The notes under the pieces were generated by a model. It saw only the letters and a list, made by a program, of their open reading frames with translations, was not told where the DNA came from and searched no databases. This document shows, one piece after another, positions 1 to 10,156 of a stretch of 64,000 bases of DNA. The position numbers and the translations under genes are program-made. Source of the stretch: Siderastrea siderea (taxonomy: Eukaryota; Cnidaria; Anthozoa; Scleractinia; Rhizangiidae). The DNA is taken from NCBI GenBank assembly GCA_964030785.1, contig OZ034978.1, forward strand, positions 2,090,001 through 2,154,000, given 5' to 3'. Positions within the stretch are counted from its first letter, which is position 1. Every line of letters begins with the position of its first letter.

Positions 1-1370
1 CCCTATTTCTCCTATTTTCCCACTTCCCATTTCTCAGAGCACTCGTGCGGAATTCTTTGGGGAGGTCATTCCCATCTTTTTCTGTGGTGTACTTAAAAGT
101 AGACTGCCTTGTGGTGGCTTTTATCCTATGCAGGTTGACTTCTCTGCCATCTCGTAGGGCCTTCCCACGGGTCTCTGATCTCAGGTTCTCATAACCCTCC
201 AGTTGTCTTGGGCAGTTCTTTTTGTTGACAGTTTAAAAACTAATTGTAGTCTCATATTTCATCGCCTATGCAGACAGTACAAATGTTCATGTACCCCAAC
301 CATTTCGGGTGACTCGTCTCCAGACGTCTCTCATGGAAAAGTCTAAGTCAGAATGTAGTATTCATGTACTTATGAAAAAGTCAGAATCCCTTTGATCGGT
401 TGTCCTTTTCTCAAGTCAGCTTCTGGTGGCCTCGGGTGAAGAAGACGGTGGAGATAGCAAAAGTGATGAAGAAAGCGGGGAAAGATACCTCGCGTCCTAT
501 TCGTCAGTTTCTGCCAGCAGTTTGTTGTGATGTCTCAGTGTCAGACCACGCTCAAATGCTGTGTTATGCACGTGGAAAGTTTGGACCTTATGCTCGTCAA
601 TTGTTTTATAGTTTCATGGGATGTAACGGAGAGTTGTAGCCCCGGCCACTTGTTTGTAGGATGGATGAATTAAAGTTCTTTCAAGTGTGCCTTCATTCAG
701 CGCCTCCTCATCTTTTCATATTTGTCGAGGGTTGTTATTTTCCCCCTCATTTTAGGGGTCAAGGGAAGGGACACCGCAAGCGTTTGGTTAGAGTTGTCAG
801 GTGTTGATTGTCCTCTTCTCAAGGGCCTGGTTTTATGGGAATAGTGAAAAAGTTTTTTGCTCTTTGGTGAGATGGTTTGAGTTTAGTTAACTCACGACTG
901 TATGCTAAAAGCTAAAACTAGCTACACAGGGCGCATAGCGTAACCCATGAGCCTTGGAGTGAAAAAAGTTATATTTATAAACAGAAAGAAACTAAGTGGT
1001 ACTTATGGAATAAAGAAATGCTAAAATCTAAAATCTAAGCTATGCATAAACTCGATAAGATGACAGAGTTCTCTAGATTTGTCCATCCCTTAAGTTGCAA
1101 CTTTGAAAGTTTGGGCAACATTGAGTATGCCCGACAGTACCGCCATCCCGGTGATCAGACAAACACATATTATGTGATTGTTTCGATATGTAGAACGAAA
1201 CAAAATTCACCAACTTCGCTGAAGACCAACGGCGAGCTTTCCAATCTGTATTATATTAAGAATGTTTAATCAAACTGATTGCAACATTCACATGAAAAGA
1301 GCCGTTATATATATTGAAACAATCACACAATAGTGGAGCGGCTAACAGCAATTTTCATCCGAATTGTTCG
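1..1370. other. no supported gene
   Basis: Only short open frames occur (about 79 codons at 400-639, about 75 at 1042-1269), without recognisable domains, and neither has a clear splice partner. The stretch is AT-rich spacer leading into the 180-bp repeat array. I see no RNA gene or element boundary. Confidence 0.5.
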
Positions 1371-1910
1371 TTTTGTGATACAAGCACGAAACTTGGCACA
1401 AATAAACTTCAGACCTCCCTATATGAATTCGACTGATGAGCCACTTGAATTTCTGGCTCTGATGTCATTTTTTGGATGATTACATTTTCCAATATGGCTG
1501 CCAAAGTCTATCCGACTTAAATACACCCTTAAACTACACAAAATCGTTAATTTTATGATACAAGCCTCAAACTTAGCACAAACAAACTTGAGAATTCCCG
1601 CTATAAACCCAGTTGATGAACCACTTGAATTTCTGGTTCCGACACCTTTTCTCAGATGATGTCACTCTCCAACATGGCGGCCAAAGTCTGTCCGACTGAA
1701 ATGCACCTTTTCACTACTTAGAACGGTTCATTTTGTGATACAAGTACGACAATTAACACAAATAACCATAACACTTCTTGCCATGAATCCAATCGAGCTA
1801 CTTTTATTTCTGCTTTTCAAGACTATTGACATATTTTTCGGATAACGTCATTTCCAATATGACGGCCAAAGTCTATAAGACTTAAACACATCTTTTCACC
1901 ACATACCATT
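1371..1910. repeat. three tandem copies of a 180-bp repeat
   Basis: The phrase TTTTGTGATACAAG starts at 1371, recurs as TTTTATGATACAAG at 1551 and again at 1731, a spacing of exactly 180 bp. Later blocks such as CCAACATGGCGGCCAAAGTC (1671 on) also recur, at the same spacing in copies 1 and 2; copy 3 is about 5 bp longer. The copies are clearly diverged by substitution, so the array is old. No open frame runs through it. It could be a satellite fragment or subterminal repeats of a lost element. Confidence 0.85.
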
Positions 1911-2015
1911 TTAGGTTGTACCATTGTTTAAATACCAGTCTGCAATCTGTTGCTTAGCTTTACATGCATTAATATCTAAGGCAAAAATATTGAAAAAAAA
2001 TTTGGAAAACGTTAT

Positions 2016-2310
2016 AATTGAATAATTAAACGAGACTTACCTGTAAGTTGAAGTTGATTGATTCTACCGCAGCATTTGCAGCAATGAAGAGATCACATGA
2101 GATAGCAAGTCACGTGACTTCGAGCTGAGGGTCCTATGGCCAGCCTCACAGAAGAGCAGGATGTGTAGGCATGAAGAAACCAGTTGAGGTACAAAAGGGT
2201 AAGGGAGAGGTGTAGGGAGGGATGTGATCTCTTCATTGCTGCAAATGCTGCGATAGAATCTCAATCAAACTTCAACTTACAGGTAAGTCTCGTTTAATTA
2301 TTCAATTCTA
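2016..2310. repeat. long inverted repeat at the recombinase end of the DIRS-like element
   Basis: The left arm (2016-2098) and right arm (2221-2310) are near-perfect reverse complements over about 85 bp, with about 120 bp between them. Both carry the ACTTACCTGTAAGT palindromic step and the GCAGCATTTGCAGCAATGAA block. A variant of the same block follows at 2303-2345. In known DIRS elements inverted termini and an internal complementary region are used to circularise the replication intermediate. Assigning this hairpin to that role is inference from position. Confidence 0.8.
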
Positions 2311-2445
2311 CCTTGCATTTGCATACATTCAGAGATCACATGAGACTTGAGAGCAACATATGGGCCCTCAAAAAATAAAGAGCATGACAAAGAGCATAAT
2401 AATAACATCATGCAACAAGAACGTGGGGTTTATTGACCAGACTTC

Positions 2446-3653
2446 TTAAACATGGCCCAATACGGCATTAACAAAGGTGCCAGCAGAGGATATTGGTTTG
2501 TGATAATACACAGCAAACACTGAATTTGAACGCCAACCAGCAGTTGCCATATATTCATCCAATGGGACACTGGCTAACTTGGCAGCAGAAGTGACAGCAC
2601 TTCTGGTAGAATGAGGTTTAAATATAGAAGTATCTATACATGCATCAAACATAACTTGCTTTATCCACCTTGAAATAGTATCTTTCGATGCTGGTCCATG
2701 AGGCTTAGTATGACAAAGTAACAGTTGAGAACTTGAACCTCTAAGCTGAGCAGTTCTAGTAACATATTCTTCTAACAACGTAAAAACACAAAGACTGCTG
2801 TCATGTTCATATTTCTTGAAAATAACAGGTTGCAAATGTCTCTGCTTGCCACCACTAGCACTAGTTTGTTTAGGAGGTGACATGATATGAAAAGAATATT
2901 CACCCGGTTTAACATTCATGTCTTGAATTGAAAGCAGTTTAAGTGTCTGAGTTCTCTGAGCAGTGACTAAGGCCATGAGCATAGTCATTTTCAGTGTCAA
3001 TTGCTTCAGAGTGATTTGCTTGATGTCAAGGTAGCCTTTAAGGTGGTTCAGCACAGTTTGTGGGTCCCAAGTTTGGACATATCTTGGAAAAGTTGGTTTC
3101 CTGTTGAAAACTCCAGACATAAATCTTGAAATTAAGGGGTGTTCTCCAGCTTTGAAGCCATTAATGGTTATAAATGAAGAGAGGGCACTCCTAGTAGTTC
3201 CCAGTGCACTGTATCCCAGCTTTTTCGATTGAACGGTGAGGAATCCAACAGCTGTGGCAGTGATGGTGTTGTAATGTTTACCTGTTGCTTCTTACAGTAT
3301 CCTATCCAGGCGGATACACTGGTCCTATATTGCTCTTGAGTGCTTTCCCTCCATGAATCAATGATAATGTTCAATGCTTCCCCAGTTATTCCTTGAGATT
3401 GGACGATTTCCCTGACACAAGACAACCAATCAACCGGAGTTTGGGGTAGAGTGAGTGAAATTTGGTGGCATCGTGAGGAAGGATCAGTGTTTTCTTCTGA
3501 AGATTTATTTTCACTGGAGGGACAACTAACATTGATGTCACCCGAGGGTACCAAAACTGTGTTGGCCAATCTGGAAGAACTAGGATGGCTGTTGCCTGGC
3601 ACTGAAGTATCTTCTGAAGTACTCTTGCAATAACACTGAAAGGGGGAAAACAA
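2446..3653 (-). pseudogene. DIRS-type tyrosine recombinase, one frameshift
   Basis: A tyrosine recombinase would integrate the circular element DNA in the nucleus. The N-terminal, SAM-like DNA-binding part is read from 3653 to about 3240 and the catalytic part from there to the stop at 2446. A single-base frameshift near 3240 separates them, and the downstream frame is open through the break region. The catalytic half shows the expected order: arginine in AQRTQTL, the HSTRSA box (His and second Arg), AGW, and the candidate tyrosine nucleophile in VYYHKP. The residue set is therefore complete and only the frame is broken. The protein's 5' part overlaps the upstream RNase H ORF in another frame, as in DIRS elements. 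Confidence 0.82.
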
Positions 3654-4498
3654 TATATGAGATTATACACAGACCAGTTAAGTGTAAATGCATCTATTGC
3701 AAAGGCACTTGGGTCTGGTTGCCATGCTACATAGCAAGGTAGTTTTGCATTCAAGCGTGATGCAAACAGGTCAATATCTGGTTTTCCCCATCTTGAGACT
3801 AAGGATTGAAAAACTTTATCATCTAATGACCACTCAGTATCATCATAAAACACTCTGCTTGCTTTGTCAGCTTCAATGTTTAGTTTCCCAGGCAAGTGGG
3901 TTATCGTCAAGGATATGTCTCGTTCTTTGCACCACAGAATCGTTTCTCTTGTGATCTCATTACAGATTCTCGAGTGAGTACCACCCATGTTTCTAAGATA
4001 AGAAACAGCTGTTTGGTTATCAGATAATACTTTGATGCTGCAGTGTTTAAGCTCTGAGAGTAGAGACTTGAGACCAAGGAGGACTGCTTTGATCTCCAAG
4101 TAGTTTATGTGGCACACTCTATCTTGGGGGAACCATCTGCCATTGGCAGAGGTGGAAGAGTTATCAATGACACTTCCCCATCCTTCTAGAGAGCTATCAC
4201 ACTTAAGGGTTAGTTTTGGTTCTGGCAGCATAACCGGGCATGGGTCACTGTCAACATGCTCAAGCCACCAGGTAAGGTCCTTCTTTGCTAGTTCAGAAAT
4301 GTGCATATGATCATCGTGATTCCAACCATTCTGTTTCAAAACATCAGTTTTGTCATTTTCAAGTGCACGATAATACAGTGGTGCATATTTTACTGTCTTA
4401 CTCTTTGCCTCGCTTTCTCTGACTCTTGACTTTTTGGCGGGAAGCCAGCGGGCGGCGAACTCACCAGCTGCTTTCCTTTGCTTTTTTCGTTCGTTCAT
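3386..4498 (-). CDS. DIRS RNase H and methyltransferase-like domains, RT deleted
   Basis: This 370-codon frame starts with an ATGA overlap on the preceding ORF (start 4498, stop of the upstream ORF at 4495). Residues ~1-55 are basic and linker-like. Residues ~95-215 form an RNase H with acidic residues in KCDSSLEGWG, NYLEIKAVL, VLSDNQTAV and IEADKAS. Residues ~235-320 resemble the phage-like N6-adenine methyltransferase module of DIRS elements (DIDLFAS, then CFPPF in place of a DPPY-type motif). The reverse transcriptase that should precede RNase H is absent: no YxDD-type box is seen and there is no room for it. The frame is open, so this is a deletion derivative that could only move with another element's enzyme. 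Confidence 0.78.
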   Translation of the reverse strand: MNERKKQRKAAGEFAARWLPAKKSRVRESEAKSKTVKYAPLYYRALENDKTDVLKQNGWNHDDHMHISELAKKDLTWWLEHVDSDPCPVMLPEPKLTLKCDSSLEGWGSVIDNSSTSANGRWFPQDRVCHINYLEIKAVLLGLKSLLSELKHCSIKVLSDNQTAVSYLRNMGGTHSRICNEITRETILWCKERDISLTITHLPGKLNIEADKASRVFYDDTEWSLDDKVFQSLVSRWGKPDIDLFASRLNAKLPCYVAWQPDPSAFAIDAFTLNWSVYNLIYCFPPFSVIARVLQKILQCQATAILVLPDWPTQFWYPRVTSMLVVPPVKINLQKKTLILPHDATKFHSLYPKLRLIGCLVSGKSSNLKE

Positions 4499-4818
4499 GC
4501 CTCTACGAGAGGCGAATTAAGGACTCCAGGCAGTCTGTTGGTTAACATCTGTATTGCACTGATCAGAAGGCTAATCTCCTGCGAAGATGCCAGTGTTGAA
4601 TCCTTGTTGGGATCGCATGTGATGCGAGCGCCATCTTTTAGCCTGTCTGAGTCGTCAACATCAAAAGTATCAGAGGTCTTCTCATCAACATCAGAGGACT
4701 TCTCGTCATCTTGAAGGTCTAAAAGTTCGTCTTCGGTCTTGTTGTGGGTCATCTTGGTATTTCTAGCTTCATACGTAATATTTTCCAGCCAGTGAGGGAG
4801 GAAATATTGCGGATCCAC
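4495..4818 (-). CDS. first ORF (gag-position) of the DIRS-like element
   Basis: A 107-codon frame sits where DIRS elements encode their gag-like protein. It begins with MDPQYFLPHW and is rich in Asp, Glu, Ser and Thr over residues ~25-75, with a short hydrophobic helix-like stretch near SLLISAIQML. No zinc knuckle is seen. It ends by ATGA overlap with the next ORF, which suggests coupled translation. It is much shorter than usual for a gag, so its end may have been trimmed by the deletion that removed the reverse transcriptase. Function is inferred only from position. Confidence 0.6.
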   Translation of the reverse strand: MDPQYFLPHWLENITYEARNTKMTHNKTEDELLDLQDDEKSSDVDEKTSDTFDVDDSDRLKDGARITCDPNKDSTLASSQEISLLISAIQMLTNRLPGVLNSPLVEA

Positions 4819-7800
4819 CGCAAGGCGTGAAGACTAGCTCGAAATCAAAACTTGCACTGAGCTCGAAGTCACATGACTTGCTATCTCGTGATCTCTGAAT
4901 GTAGGCAAATGCAAGGTAGAACTCGCAGTTTACTTCCATCAACATAGCTCTTTCTCTATTATAATTATATTATAAACTGTTTTGTTCTGGCTATGGAAGC
5001 TACGTTAGTTCTGACTACAAAGTGCTGTACAAGTCAGACCACATTGATAACATTTACACCTGCGAATACAACCTTTCTTACACCCACACTTTGTTATTGG
5101 AGGAAGGTCAGTCCAGTGTACTTGCCACAAGGCACCTCGTTTGATCCAACCCCACTCTGCTGGACTATCTATGTCAGGCTGGGGGTCCATTGTCTCACCC
5201 CAGATTATTCTGGCCTGATAGGCAGCACGCTTTGCATGTTCCTTCAGGGAGGCTTGAGTTGGTGGTATTGATAAGTAGGATCTCTGTTTTCGAGCAAAGA
5301 GGTCAAGTCTTGCCTAGTTGACTGTTGACGCTGTACTGGATCCGTCGTACATTGTTACCACAAACTTTTCCAAGATGGGAAGGTCACTATCATCGAATGT
5401 CAAAGGGCTCTGACTGAGTTTGGTTTAAGTGTTTGAGACTCCTTCACAAACAACCCAGGTTTGCTAAGCAAATTTTTTTTCTTTGCCACGAAATGCAGAA
5501 ACAATGTCACAACCGGTGAAAGCATGGAAGAATGGCATTCCACTTGACCTTGAAGTACCCACGTTTTCAGCAAGCTGATGAACTGGAATCCAGCGTGTGT
5601 TTAGTCCTTGGCCATAGGCAATCCACAGGTACTTAAGTCCAATCTCCTTTAAGGGAAACAAAACAGACATGGCAATGACGACAACATCAGTGTCATTTGC
5701 TTTAATCATCAGAGACTTATTACCTTTTACTTTCATTCTTTTTGCATGTACAAAACTTCGACTGTCTGCTTCTTCGTGGCTGTAGAGTGCTATGTCACTT
5801 AAGGATTTTGGTTGAGTGGCCATAGCATCATCTCCCTTTGTTACAATTACGATGTTTGTTGTGGAGGGGATGGCTATTTTGTCAGCAAGAAAGTTGAGTA
5901 GTTCAGTTTTGTTGTTGCTGCCCCGAAGAAAACCTTTCCAGTTGGTAGGTGTCTTGCTGTTTCCCGAAACTCTCCTCCTAATCCCTTTACCCCGATTGGA
6001 CCTTGCTTCATTCTTTAGACTCGACTGTCGGTAGACATCAAACACAATGTCCGTTCTTTTGTACTTGTAATTCTACCTTTGAAAGGATGTTTTCTCTGGC
6101 ATATTTGTCAAAACTCGTCGATTTTTCTGGGGGAGAAGCGTTGACTATCGCTGAACCATCTATGATTATGGCATCTGCCTGTGGTTCTGAGTTTGGAATA
6201 GTGACCTTTTCTTTAAGAATTTCAACCAAATGAGATTTCTAACATGGATAGATCTCGCCATTGTCAGTTAATGATGCTGGGAAAGACTGAAAAAATTCAT
6301 GGAGGTCGCACTCTCTTCTCTGACATGAAATAAAGACGGGAGAAGAGCTGACAGTCTTTTTTTATGATCTTTTCTTTAGAGCTGCTGGTTACTTGTTCAT
6401 GCTTGAAGAAAGCGATCTTGTTCTTCTTGATTGGCTCATAGAAGCATGATCGCTCGTTCTTATTTAAGCCTGCCATGAATGACTCAAGCTGTACTTTGCC
6501 TCTTGCTCAATGTGTTTTTAACATCTCAGCTTTGGTGCAGTCGGCAATATCTTTGATATTGAGAGTCAAAAGATCAGCGGATTCCTCTTCGAACGGATTG
6601 CCCATCTCTTCCATTGCTGTACAGATGTCTTGTGAGTCTATCGAGAAATGTTATTTGAGCACCTCCTGTTTCTTCGTGATGCTTTCTTCTGGCACATATG
6701 TCTTTCTTTCCCGATGCAGTTTCATAATTGGAAACCAGACGACTCACTTGTGGCCCGGCAACCATTCAGCTGCTGAGTGCTGATTCATCCTCATCCTCCT
6801 CCGTCACCTTTGATCACAGCATTATTTTGTTCGTGGGCTTGATCAATAGGCAGTCCTGAGAATTTCCTCAGTTTTGTGCGCAAAAAGTTTCCTCTGTGGA
6901 ACTCCTTGGTGATTTCAGGATGACGTGCATCAATCCACGTCATGTCTCTGAGATGGATTGTAAGCCAGCGTGTGTAATTAACATTATTGTTGGCAAAGAA
7001 GTAAGGTAATAGTTCTGCCAATGCCTCACAGTACAGTCCAATGTCTGCTTCTCTAAAGGAATGAACCAATGTGAGCATAGTCAGCTCCATAGACATGATA
7101 AGAATTTAAAAGCAGAACTGTGGACCTTTAAGGCTGCGTTTTTCACACCAGTTTTTAAAATGGAGAATATCCATGCTAGCAACGTTAGTGTAATAGTGGT
7201 TGTACTCTGCTTTCATCAATTTGTGTAGACTGCACACTGTAATTTGATGCGCTTGCCTTGTTCGGATAACACTGGAAGCCACCAAAACGATTCTGCAGTT
7301 CCTGATTATGCAACACCTGCTTCAGAAAGGGCACTGGTCCATCCACTGTCTTGAAGTATTGCTCCTGCCGACCTTAGCGTAGCCAACTCAATATGTAGTC
7401 CTCCGAACATAACAATAAATATATCTTCCTTGTATTCAGGCCATTGCCACTGTATCTGTTTAGCTAGTGCGTACAGCGGCTGGTCAGCTGCTACAACAGG
7501 AATCTGCCCTGGGTTCAGAAATGCAACTATATCACGAATCTTAGTCATTACATGTTTGATGGTGGCTGGAGAATGAGCCTCATCTGGAAGAAGGGGAAGT
7601 CGAGAAGTGATGCTGATTTCAAACTGTTGAGCTCTCGTCTGGGATGCGTGATGTGCAGCCCATGTTATACTGACAGCATCGTCTACTTTGTAATATTCAC
7701 CTTTTCAAGCCATGCAAACTCTTGCTTCAGATGAGCTGTTATTGAATCAATAGCTGGCAAAGCAAACTTGTGACTGGAAGTTTTGGATTTTCTCTCAGGT

Positions 7801-8099
7801 TAGCTGGTTTGACATTCGTGTATGCCCGTGGGAGGTCTGGAACTTTCTGGGAGGTCTGGAACTTTCCTTTGTTTTCATAATTTGGGTGCTGGAAGACTGA
7901 CATACTAGTGCCATGGAAGGAAGACTGTGCTGTAGCTGCTGTGGGGTTGTGATCTATGTTGTCCATTGCTGGTGTTGTGAATAGGCCTTTTTCTGAATTG
8001 GTGGACAAACGACACCTTCAACGTATTGATTAACAACTGCTTCACCTAGTTTCACGGATATTTCTTCTAAAACTCTGTCATAAGAAATACTCAGCCCGT

Positions 8100-9005
8100 T
8101 TTCATCATCATCATCATCATCATAATCATAATAGCGGAGCCAGCGCGCTAGCGCGTCAGCGGAGCTCCATTGTTAAGGAAATTTGGTAATCTATCAAGCC
8201 AAAAAATTTTGGTAGTGACGTAGTAGTCACGTGACCGTCCGTCCGTACGTCTGTACCACAGGGCTACCAATACACTTCATACACTGGATATAACCCTGTG
8301 CTGAATCCTGTGTGTTTTCGGCACGAAATCGCATGTTGACCCGCGTTGTAGCAAAACAAGCAAAGACAACAAAAGTCAAAAACAAATTTGTTAATGGAAA
8401 AAAAAAGTTCAAAAGAACTCTCAGTTGTCTTTTTGGTGGAAGGGAAAAAGTTCAATCTAGGCGAAAGAAATTAGGCGATAAAGTTCAGGCAAAAAGTTCA
8501 AATTTGCCTCGTCGGTTCTGTTCAAACTCGGTCGGCACACCGCTTGAGTTCGCAGCTTTTCGCAGCAGTTTCGACGCCAAATATAGCAGAGCTAGTGCTT
8601 TTGGTTTTTTCTGTCCACAACCATGGTTTTTACGGCGTTTCGGACACATTTTGCCAGGAAAAACACTAGCATTTTCATGCTGATAGGCAGCTTGTCACGA
8701 AGAAAGAAATAAGTATTAAAATTAACTACCCAAACAATGTCAAACGCCCATGGCCTAGTGGACTAGTTACCGGCATCTCACGCCGACGAGCCGAGTTCGA
8801 CACTCAGCGGGAGCAAGAATTTTTCTTCTTTTTTTTCTTCGTTTTTTCTTTTTTTTTAATAAAACGACTTGGATGAGAGTATTTTCACAAATTAATAACT
8901 GCCAGCAAAAACAAAACAAAAAAACGAAACAAAAAACAAAAGCAAAAAACAGACAAAACAAAAAGGGGGGCCCCGCTTTTAGGCTTGGCTAAATCTATAT
9001 ATTAA
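8100..9005. mobile_element. ~0.9-kb insertion inside the CXC-domain pseudogene
   Basis: Homology to the pseudogene's protein stops near 9005 (after RKRHLAD) and resumes near 8095 (ENGLSISYDR), so the intervening ~0.9 kb was inserted later. Its left edge is an ATC/ATA run followed by AGCGGAGCC and a GC-rich GCGCGCTAGCGCG step; its right edge contains GGGGCCCCGC, giving a short imperfect inverted match (AGCGGAGCC against GCCCCGCT). It contains a tRNA-like segment at 8746-8814 followed by T-runs. No transposase is encoded. It is a non-autonomous insertion, perhaps a composite with a SINE; exact ends are uncertain. Confidence 0.6.
8746..8814 (+). repeat. tRNA-Glu(CTC)-like head, probable SINE
   Basis: An A-box-like TGGCCTAGTGG, an anticodon arm CGGC-ATCTCAC-GCCG with CTC in the anticodon position, and a B-box-like GAGTTCGACAC occur in tRNA order. 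The T arm pairs in four of five positions, but the acceptor stem pairs poorly. Runs of T shortly after the 3' end could terminate Pol III. It is best read as a tRNA-derived SINE head or tRNA pseudogene, not a working tRNA. Confidence 0.5.
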
Positions 9006-10156
9006 TAATGCATATCTGCAAGATGTCTTTTCCGAGTTTTGGCAAAAACAGACAATCCCACATAAACTGCAAATGGAGTTTCACGGTCTTTTGAGTGTCT
9101 GTGAGTAAATGCATCTTATTTGTACTTTGCAAAGCAGTTGTATTCTAAGAGTTGTGCTATAGCCACGTTGGATTTGGTTGCACAGTGCTTTATCTGAGAT
9201 TTGATATCTGCACCATGTTCAATCATACAGACGAATTCAAGAAGAGATGGAGGAATGGCTTCTTCGATGTTACTACCCCCTGCAATGTCTTTTCAAATGT
9301 CCATTTGTGAGCGAGCATCTCCTTACGTATGACTGTAGCAGATTTAGCCAGGTTAATGGCGTCACATGTTTTACTTGCTTCCACCATAAAAGTGCCAATA
9401 TTACTCTCAAAGGCCAGCAACACATGTCGTCCTTTATGATACGCTTCTAGCTCAGGCAAATGTGACAATAACTGGTCTTTCAACCTTGTAGAGTTCAGCA
9501 GAACTACATCTGCAAGTCTAAATGTGCACGGACCTGCCCTTGAATTAGTGCTTTCAATGATGTACGTAACAAGTTCAAAAAAGGCAATTGCACATCCTTC
9601 TTCTTTCTTACTTGTTTTCTTGAGCACAAAGTTGAGATTGCTCTCTATTGTATAATGTAATCAGGCAGGCTGGGGGATACTTGAGCTCCCGAGCCACAAC
9701 ATCTCCTTCACTAAGTATTGTAAGAAGCCTTCCATCATTCAGAGTCTTCGCACATTGGTTTAATCTCTTGTTTAGTTTCATTGTCATCGCTTGTCTTAGA
9801 TCACTTTCTGGAGCATCCCTCTCACATAAGAAGCATCTTGATTCTTTGGAATGTAAACCTGGTCTTTGCTTCTTTAGCCGTTTCCCATCGTTTGAAACTG
9901 TGTCCGTTGTAGCAGCTCTTTTTTCTGCCCTTTGTAGCTTTGTGTTGTTGAAGAGTAGTCGGCATGATTGGTGATATTTTGCATTGTTCTTCCTTAAGGT
10001 TTCTTCTCTACCACCACCTTCATCTAGTCGAGCTGGGTCCAGGATAATTGGTAAAGCATTAATACCAATGACGAGTGGAAGGTTGGTTGCAATGTTTGTA
10101 TAACCATCTGTTTCTCTATGGGTCGGTTTTGTGTCCGGATCACTTAAAATCTTCAT

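Larger units (their letters stand above)
2016..4935 (-). mobile_element. DIRS-like tyrosine-recombinase retrotransposon, internally deleted
   Basis: On the minus strand the order is a short first ORF (4818-4495), RNase H plus methyltransferase-like ORF (4498-3386) and tyrosine recombinase (3653-2446), the DIRS order minus the reverse transcriptase. The right end (about 4857-4925) is an inverted copy of sequence near the left end: the ATTCTACCTTGCATTTGC block at 2305 and the AGCAAGTCACGTGACTTC block at 2104 both recur, reverse-complemented and close together, at 4864-4920. An extra inverted pair (2016-2098 with 2221-2310) lies beyond the recombinase end, where DIRS elements carry the internal complementary region. 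Terminal boundaries are approximate. Confidence 0.82.
5005..10156 (-). pseudogene. degraded copy of a large multi-copy CXC-domain gene
   Basis: Minus-strand fragments line up N to C as one ancestral protein well over 1,000 residues: 10156-9608 (YHQSC and CFLCERD cysteine modules), 9627 to about 9010 (RETPFAVYVG), then after an insertion 8090-7739 (SISYDRVLEE), 7690-7306 (FLNPGQIPVV, VMFGGLHIE, GSGWTSAL), 7250-6791 (TRQAH, IDQAHEQNNA, KGDGGG), 6765-6574 (MVAGPQVSRLV), 6229-5464 (IIIDGSAIVN, HEEADSR, FFHAFTGCD) and 5190-5005 (CGCKKGC, the CXC-type C-terminus). I recall this motif series from a family repeated many times in coral gene sets. HEEADSR and NDTDVVVIA suggest a PIN/FEN-like nuclease fold, which is inference. 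Single-base frameshifts (near 9630, 7700, 6045) and in-frame stops (for example after GVA near 7306) kill it. Confidence 0.75.
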
